Source: CAYNFQ01 sp964396715
GTDB lineage: Bacteria > Patescibacteriota > Microgenomatia > Daviesbacterales > UBA10151
Direction of reading: 5' to 3'
Length of the DNA: 40,267 nucleotides
NCBI GenBank assembly: GCA_964396715.1
Contig: CAYNFQ010000011.1
Coordinates: 1 to 40,267, forward strand
In this document: in pieces, positions 8,104 through 16,800 of the stretch
How positions within the stretch are numbered: the first letter of the stretch is position 1
Layout: each line of letters starts with the position of its first letter
The notes under the pieces: generated by a model
Seen by the model: only the letters and a program-made list of their open reading frames with translations
The model's database searches: none
Told to the model about the DNA's origin: nothing
Made by a program: the position numbers and the translations under genes

Positions 8104-9477
8104 ATGGTTGAAAAAGTAACGTATTCCTCTGTTATCTCAAACAGAGGATTTTTAAACCTGTGGATAAACCAGATTTTAGTGCAACTTTCTTTTAATTCAT
8201 TAAACTTTGCCTTGATTATCTGGGTGTTTAAACTGACAGGTTCCACTACCGCAGTTTCAGCTCTGCTGTTTTCAGTTTATCTGCCGGCAGTTTTACTGGG
8301 GTTGTTTTCCGGAGTTTTGGTAGATCTGATGGATCGCAAGAAAATAATCATGATAATAGATATATCTTTAGCGCTTTGTTTTTTCAGTTTAATCTTTTTT
8401 AAAGATAGTTATCCGGCCATACTGCTGATTACCTTTTTGGTTAATGCCTTGGGACAATTTTATGCGCCGGCTGAAGCCTCAGCCATACCTTTGATTGTTA
8501 AAAAAAACCAGCTTATTACTGCCAACTCCATATTTTCTGCCACGCTATATTCCTGTTTTCTTTTGGGTTTCGGCCTGGCAGGGCCTTTGATTAACTACTT
8601 TGGCATAAATTTGGTATTCGGCTTCGGAGGAACCGCTTTAGCTTTAGCATTTGTACTGGCGCTTTCTTTTCCCTCAATTGTGGCCAGGCCTGATGAGGAG
8701 GGTGAAAAACTGATTACTGCTTTAAGAAAAAGAAGACTGGCAGATATTAGAGATATAGGCATACTGGAGATTATCAAAACAGTCAGGCTGATCAGAGGAA
8801 AACTGATAGTTTTAACATCAATCGGGATTCTGGCAGGAGTGCAGATGGTGGTGGGTATTTTGGCAGTTTTGCTGCCCTCCTTTTTGGAAAACGCATTGCG
8901 GATTAAAGCAACAGACGCCTCTTATATTTTGGTTATTCCACTGGGGCTGGGGATTGTGACAGGAGGGATTATTTTAGGCAATTTTGGGCAAAGATTAGTC
9001 AAGAGGTTACTGGTGGGGAGAGCCATTATTTTCGGAGGATTGCTTTTTTTCCTGGTTGGCATCTCACCGATTATTTCACCGGCTATCCAGTATTTATCCA
9101 AACCTAAGCCTTTACATTTTTTAACCCAGCCGTCTTTATCCTCAGTTTTAATAGTTGGCTCATTTCTTTTGGGCATTGCCATGGTTTCAATCCTGATTCC
9201 ATCCCAAACAGTTCTGCAGGAAAACACCCCGGATGCTGACAGGGGAAAAGTGTTTTCTGTACTGGGAGTGGCTATGGCCGGGTTATCTTTAATACCGGTG
9301 CTGCTGGTGGGGGTCTTATCTGACATATTTGGCACCACCCCAATTTTTATGGGGATGGGGACAGTGATTATGCTGATAGGCTTTTTTGGATTAAAACCTG
9401 CCCTGTTTTTTTCCAAAAAAGAACTGCCTCTTAATATCAGAGAATTTTTAGGATTAGGACACTGGGAAAAGAGGTAA
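8104..9477 (+). CDS. MFS transporter
   Basis: A 457-residue major facilitator with about 12 hydrophobic segments and the loop motif GVLVDLMDRKK (family GxLaDrxgRrk) after the second segment. The arrangement resembles EntS-like or multidrug exporters of the MFS_3 group, but the substrate is unknown. ATG 8104 is chosen because TTGGGG precedes it. The in-frame ATG 8068 would overlap the end of mutM by 28 bases. The gene lies nine bases behind mutM and is probably co-transcribed with it. Confidence 0.85.
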   Translation: MVEKVTYSSVISNRGFLNLWINQILVQLSFNSLNFALIIWVFKLTGSTTAVSALLFSVYLPAVLLGLFSGVLVDLMDRKKIIMIIDISLALCFFSLIFFKDSYPAILLITFLVNALGQFYAPAEASAIPLIVKKNQLITANSIFSATLYSCFLLGFGLAGPLINYFGINLVFGFGGTALALAFVLALSFPSIVARPDEEGEKLITALRKRRLADIRDIGILEIIKTVRLIRGKLIVLTSIGILAGVQMVVGILAVLLPSFLENALRIKATDASYILVIPLGLGIVTGGIILGNFGQRLVKRLLVGRAIIFGGLLFFLVGISPIISPAIQYLSKPKPLHFLTQPSLSSVLIVGSFLLGIAMVSILIPSQTVLQENTPDADRGKVFSVLGVAMAGLSLIPVLLVGVLSDIFGTTPIFMGMGTVIMLIGFFGLKPALFFSKKELPLNIREFLGLGHWEKR

Positions 9478-9580
9478 TTTACAATTTACAATTTACAATT
9501 TACAATCAAGCCCCAATTAAACAATTTTCAAAATTAAAAATTAAAAAATTGAAAATTCCTTGAAAATTGATAATTAATAA
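9478..9580. repeat. AT-rich tandem repeat between the MFS gene and recF
   Basis: About four copies of a seven-base ACAATTT unit, followed by mixed AATTGAAAATT/AATTTTC stretches that can fold back on each other. The whole gap upstream of recF is low complexity. Confidence 0.7.
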
Positions 9581-9595
9581 TTGAAAATTTTTGCA

Positions 9596-10693
9596 ATGTT
9601 TTTAAAGAATTTCAACCTAACCAATTTTAGGAACTACTCTCAACTAGAACTTGAGTTTGACACTCGCCCTACTATTTTTGTGGGCAATAATGCTGCAGGG
9701 AAATCTAATATCTTGGAGGCTGTTTATTTACTGTCTACTACCAAATCCCAAAGAGTGGAAAATGAAGACGAGCTGATAAAGGAGGGAGAGGAGTTTTTAA
9801 AAGTTGAAGGGTTTACAACTGATGATCTGATGGCAGGCGGAGATACAGAGCTGCTAGTTATTATCAATAAGCCCACCTCTGAGGTAAGTTTTAGGAAAAA
9901 GGTTTTGGTTAATGGAATTTCCAGAAGAACAGTTGATTTTATAGGAAATTTGCCGGCAGTGATTTTTTACCCTTCTGATATTAATATGGTGACTGGCCCA
10001 CCATCTTTAAGGAGATGGCATTTGGATTTGGCCTTGGCACAAATTGATCCGGGATACAAAAAGGCTTTAACTTTGTACGAGCAATTTTTAACAGCCAGGA
10101 ACAGAGTGTTAAAGCGGATTCGGGAAGGGCAAGGCCGGTCAGATGAATTAAAGTACTGGACAGATGAGCTGGTAGAAAAGGGTGAAGGGGTAAGGGTAAA
10201 GCGTGAAGAGTTTTTTCAGTTTATCAATAGTTTACAGACTCCATTAGGTGAATTTAGGTTTGAATATAGACAAAGTCCAATTTCTGTGGAGAAATTACAA
10301 GAAACAAATGGCAGAGAAGTAGCTGCTGCAGCCACTTTAATTGGACCACATAGGGATGATTATGCTATACAGCTGGAAGGAAGAAATCTGGCGCACTTTG
10401 GTTCCCGCGGAGAACAAAGGATGGCCACATTGGCTTTTAAACTGGCCCAGTTGGAATATATGGCCAAAATTTTAGGTAAAAGACCAATACTGCTTTTAGA
10501 TGACGTTTTTTCAGAACTGGATAGTGATCATCGGGCCCATGTAGTGAAGGTGGTGGGACGTCAGCAAACCATCATGACAGGGGTGGAGCTGGAAAATATT
10601 CCTCAGGATTTTTTACACTCCTCAAGAATTTTAAGAGTAGAAGAGGGGAAGATTATAGACGACAGACAAAAAATCGAAAATTATCTAATTTAG
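9596..10693 (+). CDS. recF: DNA replication and repair protein RecF
   Basis: A 365-residue SMC-like ATPase for recombinational gap repair, loading RecA with RecOR. It opens MFLKNFNLTNFRNYSQLELE, typical of RecF. Walker A is GNNAAGKSN, the signature region is SRGEQRMATLAFKLAQ and Walker B is ILLLDDVFSELD. ATG 9596 is chosen because it matches the family N-terminus; the TTG at 9581 would read into the AT repeat. A G-rich repeat (10177-10210) codes for KGEGVRVKREEF in the coiled arm. The usual neighbours dnaN and gyrB are not next to it. Confidence 0.92.
   Translation: MFLKNFNLTNFRNYSQLELEFDTRPTIFVGNNAAGKSNILEAVYLLSTTKSQRVENEDELIKEGEEFLKVEGFTTDDLMAGGDTELLVIINKPTSEVSFRKKVLVNGISRRTVDFIGNLPAVIFYPSDINMVTGPPSLRRWHLDLALAQIDPGYKKALTLYEQFLTARNRVLKRIREGQGRSDELKYWTDELVEKGEGVRVKREEFFQFINSLQTPLGEFRFEYRQSPISVEKLQETNGREVAAAATLIGPHRDDYAIQLEGRNLAHFGSRGEQRMATLAFKLAQLEYMAKILGKRPILLLDDVFSELDSDHRAHVVKVVGRQQTIMTGVELENIPQDFLHSSRILRVEEGKIIDDRQKIENYLI
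10177..10210 (+). repeat. Type G repeat inside recF
   Basis: AAGGGTGAAGGGGTAAGGGT followed by AAAGCGTGAAGAG. It closely matches the gap repeats at 33440-33471 and 36147-36176, and is read in frame within the arm region of RecF. Confidence 0.7.
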
Positions 10694-10753
10694 TTTTAGG
10701 CAAGGTCAGAGTAAGGTTTGTTGCAAAGCAGATAGCCTTTAATTATAGCATGG

Positions 10754-10759
10754 TATAAT
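10754..10759 (+). promoter_or_regulatory. -10 box of the RelE-type pair, leaderless layout
   Basis: TATAAT ten nt before ATG 10770; no Shine-Dalgarno sequence. The -35 box is weak. Confidence 0.5.
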
Positions 10760-10769
10760 AGAAATTATT

Positions 10770-10985
10770 ATGACTGTTACAATTCCTTCTAAATTAACCA
10801 GTGGTAAAGAGTTAGTTGTTATTCCTCTTGATGAGTATGAGGCTCTTATAGCACTAAAAACAGCTTATGAATTCCAACCAACCAAGTCCCAAAAAAGAGC
10901 CTTAGAAAAAGCTCGCAAAAATAGAAAAAAAGGAGATCTTCTGACTTTAGGTGAACTCAAACAAAAATTGGGTCTTACAGATTGA
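10770..10985 (+). CDS. Antitoxin of a RelE-type pair (Phd/AbrB-like start)
   Basis: A 71-residue protein. The N-terminal part, MTVTIPSKLTSGKELVVIPLDEYEAL, looks like a Phd/YefM or AbrB-type DNA-binding antitoxin. The C-terminal part is basic and helical (QKRALEKARKNRKKGD). It overlaps the toxin gene by 35 bases. Confidence 0.75.
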   Translation: MTVTIPSKLTSGKELVVIPLDEYEALIALKTAYEFQPTKSQKRALEKARKNRKKGDLLTLGELKQKLGLTD

Positions 10986-11220
10986 TCCTGCTGTTTTTAA
11001 AAGTCTGCAAAGGTTTCCTCAAAAGGATTCCAAACGCACTGTGGCTGTCATCGAAAGTTTACAGAATAATCCTTTTAGCGGTGATATTCAAAAGATGAAA
11101 GGTGAAGATAATGTCTGGCGCCGCAGAGTTGGTTCTTACAGAATATTTTATGAAATCTTATCAGCAGAAAATATTATCCATGTTTTCCATATTGAACGGA
11201 GGACTACCCAAACATACTAA
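10951..11220 (+). CDS. RelE/ParE-superfamily toxin
   Basis: An 89-residue protein from GTG 10951. The core NPFSGDIQKMKG...WRRRVGSYRIFYEI...VFHIERR is the typical RelE/ParE beta-sheet with its basic residues. RelE members cut mRNA on the ribosome and ParE members poison gyrase; the residues visible favour a RelE-like mRNA interferase but do not prove it. No other start restores the first strand (NWVLQIDP), so the overlapping GTG start is likely. Confidence 0.82.
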   Translation: MNSNKNWVLQIDPAVFKSLQRFPQKDSKRTVAVIESLQNNPFSGDIQKMKGEDNVWRRRVGSYRIFYEILSAENIIHVFHIERRTTQTY

Positions 11221-11248
11221 TTTTAAAAGTAAAAGATGAAAAGAATAA

Positions 11249-11518
11249 TTATTTTTTCACTCCCCATCTGGAAGCTAGACGGGAAAGCTGGTAGGTAATT
11301 AAAACCGCAAAGGCGGTAATCAATATGGCATAGAGGAATTTGGAGATCACTCCGGATTGAGCAGGGAAGTATTGCTCGATATAGTCTTTAACAAAAGTCT
11401 GAATAGCCTCATTCCAAGCCAAAGCAGCCACCAGACCAAATCCTGAAGTTGAGAGAGTAACCAGTTGTTGAATGAGTTCTTTACGAAATGAGCGATCTTT
11501 TTTGGTCACTTTGGCCAT
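11249..11518 (-). CDS. DUF5654-like small membrane protein
   Basis: An 89-residue protein. A charged start (MAKVTKKDRSFRKELIQQLV) precedes a hydrophobic segment (about 24-44, GFGLVAALAWNEAIQTFV) and a second one (about 62-82, FLYAILITAFAVLITYQL). The WNEAIQ and C-terminal layout match DUF5654, common in CPR bacteria and some archaea. Its function is unknown. The minus-strand promoter TTTGCA (11555-11550), 17 nt, TTTAAT (11532-11527) leaves eight nt before the ATG. Confidence 0.7.
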   Translation of the reverse strand: MAKVTKKDRSFRKELIQQLVTLSTSGFGLVAALAWNEAIQTFVKDYIEQYFPAQSGVISKFLYAILITAFAVLITYQLSRLASRWGVKK

Positions 11519-11519
11519 A

Positions 11520-11548
11520 TTGACATATTAAACTATTGTGGTTAAACT
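11520..11548 (+). promoter_or_regulatory. Promoter of the pyrB leader
   Basis: TTGACA (11520-11525), 17 nt spacer, TAAACT (11543-11548). It overlaps the divergent promoter of the DUF5654 gene. Transcripts would start near 11555, just before a short SD-led reading frame. Confidence 0.55.
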
Positions 11549-11555
11549 ATGCAAA
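11527..11555 (-). promoter_or_regulatory. Promoter of the DUF5654 gene, leaderless layout
   Basis: Minus strand TTTGCA, 17 nt, TTTAAT, then eight nt to ATG at 11518. It shares its DNA with the rightward pyr leader promoter. Confidence 0.55.
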
Positions 11556-11560
11556 GGTTA

Positions 11561-11602
11561 ATGAACAAAATTAGAGTTTTTGAGCCAGATTTAATAGTTT
11601 AG
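11561..11602 (+). CDS. Possible 13-residue leader peptide upstream of pyrB
   Basis: ATG 11561 opens MNKIRVFEPDLIV followed by TAG at 11600-11602. AAAGG lies four nt upstream as a ribosome site. The coding sequence contains a T5 run (possible pause site), and its stop lies four bases before a terminator-like hairpin at 11606. The layout resembles the pyrBI leader of enteric bacteria, where UTP-sensitive pausing and translation decide read-through. This is an inference from layout only. Confidence 0.4.
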   Translation: MNKIRVFEPDLIV

Positions 11603-11605
11603 TTG

Positions 11606-11629
11606 ATCCGCCAGGGGGCGGATTTTTTT
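11606..11629 (+). terminator. Intrinsic terminator or attenuator before pyrB
   Basis: Stem ATCCGCC/GGCGGAT with a four-base loop followed by seven T residues. No plus-strand gene ends just upstream apart from the 13-codon frame, so it most likely acts on the leader transcript of pyrB. Confidence 0.6.
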
Positions 11630-11711
11630 GACAACAAAAATATAATCTCTTAATTTTTGTTGTCATCCCGAGCGAGCGAAGCCAAGTCTGACTTGGCGCA
11701 GCGAGTCAAGG
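11630..11711. repeat. Hairpins and type A-like repeat between attenuator and pyrB
   Basis: An 11-bp perfect inverted repeat, GACAACAAAAA (11630-11640) with TTTTTGTTGTC (11654-11664), is followed by a CATCCCGAGCG repeat containing the perfect stem GCCAAGTC/GACTTGGC (about 11680-11697). TTGACA (11628-11633) with TAATTT (11651-11656) at 17-nt spacing could be a second pyrB promoter. Confidence 0.6.
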
Positions 11712-11721
11712 GATCTATCTG

Positions 11722-12663
11722 ATGAATAAATTAACTTTTAAAGGTAGGGATATTATAGATATCAATGATTTCTCCAAAGAGGAGTTATTATTTATTTTAA
11801 AAACAGCCAAAAAATTTGATCCATTTTTTGTCAAAAAAGACAGATCCAACTACACCATTGCCCAGGGAAAAATTGCCGGACTGTTATTTTTTGAGCCCTC
11901 AACCAGAACAGAACAATCTTTTAAGTCAGCAGCCCAAAAAATCGGTATGGGTATAATCGGCTTTGATGATCCTGAGGCAACCTCCATTCACAAGGGTGAG
12001 TCTTTTGCTGACACGATCAGGATTATGGATTCATATTCAGATGTGTTAATTATCAGACATCCTCAAGCTGGAGCTGCCAAAGAAGCTGCGGAGGTGGCTC
12101 AAATTCCAGTGATTAATGCCGGCGACGGCCCAAACCAGCATCCTACCCAGACCATGCTTGATCTTTATACCATCCTCAAAGAAGCAGGGAAATTGGATGG
12201 TCTGACTGTGGCATTGATGGGAGATCTAAAATATGGCAGGACTGTTCACGCTCTCTGTATTGCTTTAGCACATTTTAAGATAAAACAAATTTTTATTTCT
12301 CACCCAGCTCTCTCCATGCCCGAGGAATATTTAAAGGTTTTAGATCGCAAAGGAGTAAAGTATGAACAGTATGATAAATTACCGGATAATTTAGCAGCTG
12401 ATTTTCTTTATCAAACCAGAGTGCAAAAGGAAAGATTTACTGATTTAAATGAATATAAAAGGATCAAGGACAAATTTATACTGGACGGTTCTTTTAAAAA
12501 GTACCTGGATAAAGGGATTAAACTGATGCACCCACTTCCCAGAGTTAATGAAATTGACCCGGGTTTGGATGCTCACCCGAATGCCATTTATTTTGCCCAG
12601 GCCAGAAACGGGCTTTATATTAGAGAAGCATTACTGGCATTGATTTTAGGCAGAATAAAGTGA
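11722..12663 (+). CDS. pyrB: Aspartate carbamoyltransferase catalytic chain
   Basis: A 313-residue enzyme joining carbamoyl phosphate and aspartate in pyrimidine synthesis. Visible sites are FFEPSTRTEQSF (carbamoyl phosphate loop), HPQAGAA, DGPNQHPTQTMLDLYT (family PsQHPTQ) and MHPLPRVNEID. The length is standard for the catalytic chain; no regulatory chain gene (pyrI) follows. It leads a pyrB-carA-carB cluster, so carbamoyl phosphate made by CarAB could pass directly to it. The leader at 11520-11711 suggests attenuation control. Confidence 0.95.
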   Translation: MNKLTFKGRDIIDINDFSKEELLFILKTAKKFDPFFVKKDRSNYTIAQGKIAGLLFFEPSTRTEQSFKSAAQKIGMGIIGFDDPEATSIHKGESFADTIRIMDSYSDVLIIRHPQAGAAKEAAEVAQIPVINAGDGPNQHPTQTMLDLYTILKEAGKLDGLTVALMGDLKYGRTVHALCIALAHFKIKQIFISHPALSMPEEYLKVLDRKGVKYEQYDKLPDNLAADFLYQTRVQKERFTDLNEYKRIKDKFILDGSFKKYLDKGIKLMHPLPRVNEIDPGLDAHPNAIYFAQARNGLYIREALLALILGRIK

Positions 12664-12743
12664 CGCTTGCGTCATCCCAAACTTGATTTGGGATCCATAA
12701 AATTATTTGTATAGATTCCGGATCAAGTCCGGAATGACAAAGG
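12660..12743. repeat. Type A repeat pair between pyrB and carA
   Basis: Two hairpins: GTCATCCCAAA..TTTGGGATCC and GATTCCGGA..TCCGGAATGAC. The end of the second runs directly into the AAAGGAGA ribosome site of carA. Confidence 0.85.
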
Positions 12744-12749
12744 AGATTT

Positions 12750-13844
12750 ATGCAAGGGAAACTGATTCTGTCCGATGGGACAGTTTTTTTAGGGGAATCT
12801 TTTGGCCTGCCTGCCCTGACTGCCGTCAGGCAGGCCGGCAGGCAGGGAGCAGATCTTACTACCTCCGGAGAGGTGGTTTTTAATACCGGCATGGTGGGCT
12901 ATCCGGAATCTCTGACAGACCCTTCATACTATGGTCAGATTCTGGTTTTAACTTACCCTTTGGCAGGAAACTATGGAGTGCCGGATAAAAAATTTTGGGA
13001 ATCGCAAAGAATTCAGGTGAAAGGGTTAATTGTGCAAAATTATATTGACAATCCCTCACATTTTGAATCTGAAAAAACTTTGTCTGAGTGGCTCACGACA
13101 GAAAGAATTCCGGCTTTGCAGGGAATTGATACCAGAGCTTTAACCATAAAATTAAGAGAACATGGGGTGATGCTGGGCAAGCTGGAAGTTGGAGGACGGA
13201 AAGTGGAAGATGGAAAAAAGATTTATGATCCAAATGCGGAGAATGTTTTACCTAATGTCAGTGTGGATAGTGTTCAGGTTTATGGAGATGGGAAAAAGAA
13301 TATTGTACTTATTGACTGTGGGGCCAAGGAAAATATTATAAGGAGTTTGGTTAGAAGAGGAGTAAAAGTCACCAGAGTGCCCTGGGATTTTAATCCTTTG
13401 ACTGCCAAGATTGATTTTGATGCTGTTTTAATTTCTCCTGGACCAGGAGATCCAAAGCAGGCCGCAGTGACTATCCAGACAGTTAAACAGCTACTAAGGA
13501 CAAAGATCCCCATTTTTGGCATTTGTTTAGGCAGCCAGATTTTAGCTTTGGCAGCAGGAGGAAATACATATAAGTTAAAATTTGGTCACAGGGGTCAAAA
13601 CCAACCTGTCCAAGATGTAATATCCAAAAAAGCCATTATCACTTCCCAAAATCACGGTTTTGCTGTGGATATGAAATCATTGAGCAGGGAGTGGAGCGAG
13701 TGGTTTGTTAATTTAAATGACGGCACCAATGAGGGCATCAGACATAATAAAAAGCCTTTCATGGCAGTCCAGTTTCATCCTGAGGCAAATCCCGGGCCAT
13801 TTGACGGGGGATATTTATTTGATGAGTATGTAAAACTACTATGA
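12750..13844 (+). CDS. carA: Carbamoyl-phosphate synthase small chain
   Basis: A 364-residue glutaminase subunit. It releases ammonia from glutamine for CarB. The N-terminal part GTVFLGESFG...GEVVFNTGMVGYPE is typical, and the class I amidotransferase domain has the nucleophile C259 in FGICLGSQI and a catalytic histidine and glutamate in QFHPEANPGP. AAAGGAG precedes ATG 12750. Between SFG and the GEVVFNT strand, the segment LPALTAVRQAGRQ is coded by a GCCTGCC/GGCAGGC palindrome (12804-12846). A second odd segment (GKLEVGGRKVEDGKK) matches another repeat kind. Both sit outside the active site. It overlaps carB by ATGA. Confidence 0.94.
   Translation: MQGKLILSDGTVFLGESFGLPALTAVRQAGRQGADLTTSGEVVFNTGMVGYPESLTDPSYYGQILVLTYPLAGNYGVPDKKFWESQRIQVKGLIVQNYIDNPSHFESEKTLSEWLTTERIPALQGIDTRALTIKLREHGVMLGKLEVGGRKVEDGKKIYDPNAENVLPNVSVDSVQVYGDGKKNIVLIDCGAKENIIRSLVRRGVKVTRVPWDFNPLTAKIDFDAVLISPGPGDPKQAAVTIQTVKQLLRTKIPIFGICLGSQILALAAGGNTYKLKFGHRGQNQPVQDVISKKAIITSQNHGFAVDMKSLSREWSEWFVNLNDGTNEGIRHNKKPFMAVQFHPEANPGPFDGGYLFDEYVKLL
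12804..12846. repeat. Type B palindromic repeat inside carA
   Basis: GCCTGCCCTGACTGCCGTCA followed by GGCAGGCCGGCAGGCAGGG. It is read in frame as LPALTAVRQAGRQ. The same core occurs in carB at 13952-13981 in the same frame and again at about 40130-40170. Confidence 0.85.
13178..13222 (+). repeat. GGAAGTTGGA-type repeat inside carA
   Basis: Purine-rich imperfect tandem units GCTGGAAGTTGG/AAAGTGGAAGATGG, read as KLEVGGRKVEDGKK. Related units occur in pth (25335-25395) and between the HMG-CoA genes (38512-38640). Confidence 0.5.
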
Positions 13845-16800
13845 AAAAGTTTAAAAAAGTATTGGTACTAGGTTCTGGAGCATTGAAGATTGGGGAGGCC
13901 GGGGAGTTTGATTATTCTGGCTCTCAAGCCTTAAAAGCTCTAAAAGAAGAGAGCCTGCCTGCCCTGACTGCCGTCAGGCAGGGTATAGAAACTGTTTTAA
14001 TAAATCCCAACATAGCCACTATTCAGACCTCAAAAGATTTAGCAGGAAAAATTTATTTTCTTCCAGTTACTCCATATTTTGTGGAAAAAGTGATAAAAAA
14101 AGAAAAAGTGGATGCAATTTTTCTTTCATTTGGTGGACAAACAGCCTTAAATTGTGGTTTAACTTTGGAGAAAAATGGGATACTTAAAAAATATGGGGTA
14201 ACAGTCTTAGGCACACCTGTTAAGAGCATTGAAATAACCGAGGATAGAGAATTATTTGCTAAAGAACTTGCCAAAATTGGAGTAAAAGTTCCCAAGGGCG
14301 GTTTTGCAAAGTCTTTAAAAGAAGCTGAAAAAATTGCCCGGAAGTCAGGTTTTCCCCTGCTTGTCAGATCAGGATTTTCCTTAGGAGGATTAGGATCTGG
14401 GGTGGTTAATAATAAAGAAGAATTAGTAAAGATAGTTAGTAGTGCTTTAAAGCATACCCCTCAAGTTGCGGCAGAAGAGTACCTGAAGCATTGGAAAGAA
14501 ATAGAATATGAAGTAGTTAGGGATAATAATGGAAACAAAATCACAGTATGTAATATGGAAAATTTTGATCCTTTAGGTATTCACACTGGTGAAAGTATAG
14601 TGATTGCTCCATCTCAGACTTTAAATAATTATCAATATCATATGCTCAGGAGACTATCTTTACAGGTGATTGAACATTTAGGCATTGTTGGGGAGTGTAA
14701 TATCCAGTATGCCCTAAACCCTGAGAATAATGATTACAGGGTGATTGAGGTGAATGCCCGTCTTTCCAGATCCTCAGCTTTAGCTTCCAAAGCCACCGGT
14801 TACCCTTTAGCCTACATTGCTGCCAAAATAGGGCTGGGGTACAACCTGCCTGATTTAAAAAATTCCCTCACTTGGTCCACCTCTGCCTTTTTTGAGCCGG
14901 CTTTGGATTATCTGGCGGTGAAAATACCCAGGTGGGATCTGCAAAAGTTTGTGGGGGCACAGGAGCAGATTGGCTCTGAGATGAAATCAGTAGGTGAGGT
15001 AATGGCTATAGGCAGAAGCTTTCCCGAGGCTTTGCAAAAGGGCATCAGAATGCTGGAAACCGGCCAGGATGGACTCTTGGGGAATGGAATAGATGATAGC
15101 AAATTACTGCCGACCACAGAGCGTTTATTCGTCATTGCTCAAAGGTTTGCCAAAGGAGAGACTGTGGAGCAAATTTATCAAGCTACAGGTATTGATCCCT
15201 GGTTTTTATACCAGATAAAGGAAATTGTGGAATTTGAGCAAAACTTGGGTAACAAGGTACTGGCGACAAGTGACAAGTTATGGGTAGCAAAAAAGCTGGG
15301 GTTTTCAGATAAACTGATCGCAAAGAAGCTAAAAACTACAGAAGAAAAAATAAGAGAGCTCAGAAAGAAATATAAAATACTGCCAAAAGTTAAACACATT
15401 GATACTTTGGCAGGAGAATTTCCGGCCAAAACCAATTATCTTTATCTGACATACAATGCAGATGAATCTGAGGTGACAAGTGACAAGGCACCCGCTTTGC
15501 CCGCCTTTGGCTCGCCTCGCGCTGCTGGCGGAGCGGGCGTGGCTTCGCGACTTTCGTCGACGCAGGCGCGAGGCGAGCAAGTAACAAGTGATAAAGCAAT
15601 AGTATTAGGATCAGGCCCATATAGAATCGGTTCATCAGTGGAATTTGACTGGTGTTCTGTGACAGCTGCCCAAACTTTAAGAGACAAAGGAATAGAAACA
15701 ATTGTCATAAACTGCAATCCCGAGACAGTCTCCACAGATTATGATATTGCAGATAAGCTTTATTTTGAGCAACTTACCTTTGAGAGGGTATCTGACATTT
15801 ATGATATAGAAAAAAATGCTTCTCTGGTATTAAGTTTTGGAGGACAAGTTCCCAACAACTTGGCCCTTAGATGTTTTAAGGCAGGATACAAAATCCTGGG
15901 CACATCACCCCTCTCCATTGATAGAGCAGAGGATAGAGACAAATTTTCCAAAACCCTGGACAAGTTAAACATAGAACAGCCGGAGTGGATGAATGTTAAA
16001 AGTGTTGATGAAGCCATATCCTTTGCCAAAAGGATAGGGTATCCTGTTTTAGTCAGACCGTCGTATGTTTTATCAGGCTCTGCCATGAATGTGGCGCATA
16101 CACCTTCGGAGTTAAAAAAGTACTTAAAAGAAGCATCAAATGTATCCCAAGAATATCCGGTGGTAATTTCCAAGTTTATAGCAGGGGCAAAGGAGATTGA
16201 GATAGACGGAGTAGGGCAAAAGGGCAATTTGTTAATTTACGCTATCTCAGAGCATGTTGAAAATGCCGGTATACACTCGGGTGATGCTACCATGGTTTTA
16301 CCGCCCCAAAGATTGTATCTGGAGACTGTCAGAAAAATAAAAGGTGCCACCAGAAAGATTTTACAGGAGCTTAGCATCAGCGGCCCGTTTAATATCCAGT
16401 TTATTGCCAAGGATAACGAGATTCGAGTGATTGAACTTAATTTACGAGCCTCCAGATCTTTTCCTTTTGTTTCCAAAGTGACCGGCTATAATTTTGTGCA
16501 AGTTGCAACCAGAGTCATGCTGGGAGAAGATTTATCAGGGGACTTTAAAACTTTGGATTTAGACTTTGTGGGAGTCAAAGCCCCCCAGTTTTCTTTTCAT
16601 AGAATCAAAGGAGCAGATCCCAGACTCAGGGTGGAAATGTCCTCAACAGGGGAGGTGGCCTGTTTCGGAGAAGATTTGCCAGAGGCTTATCTTAAATCAA
16701 TCATTGCCACCGGATTTAAATGGCCGAAAACATCCATCTTCCTCTCTATTGGAGGGAACAAAAATAAACTGGATTTTTTGATTGCTGCCAAAAAATTATC

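Noticed and set aside
8922..9416. 164-residue minus-strand frame opposite the MFS gene
   Set aside because: It is the antisense shadow of a clear membrane transporter and has proline/lysine-rich non-protein-like composition.
9478..9580. Short tandem repeat as CRISPR array or origin
   Set aside because: The units are seven bases without spacers, and no DnaA-box cluster is visible; it is low-complexity AT repeat.
13280..16476. Several minus-strand frames opposite carA and carB
   Set aside because: They mirror strongly conserved coding sequence and contain no domain of their own.
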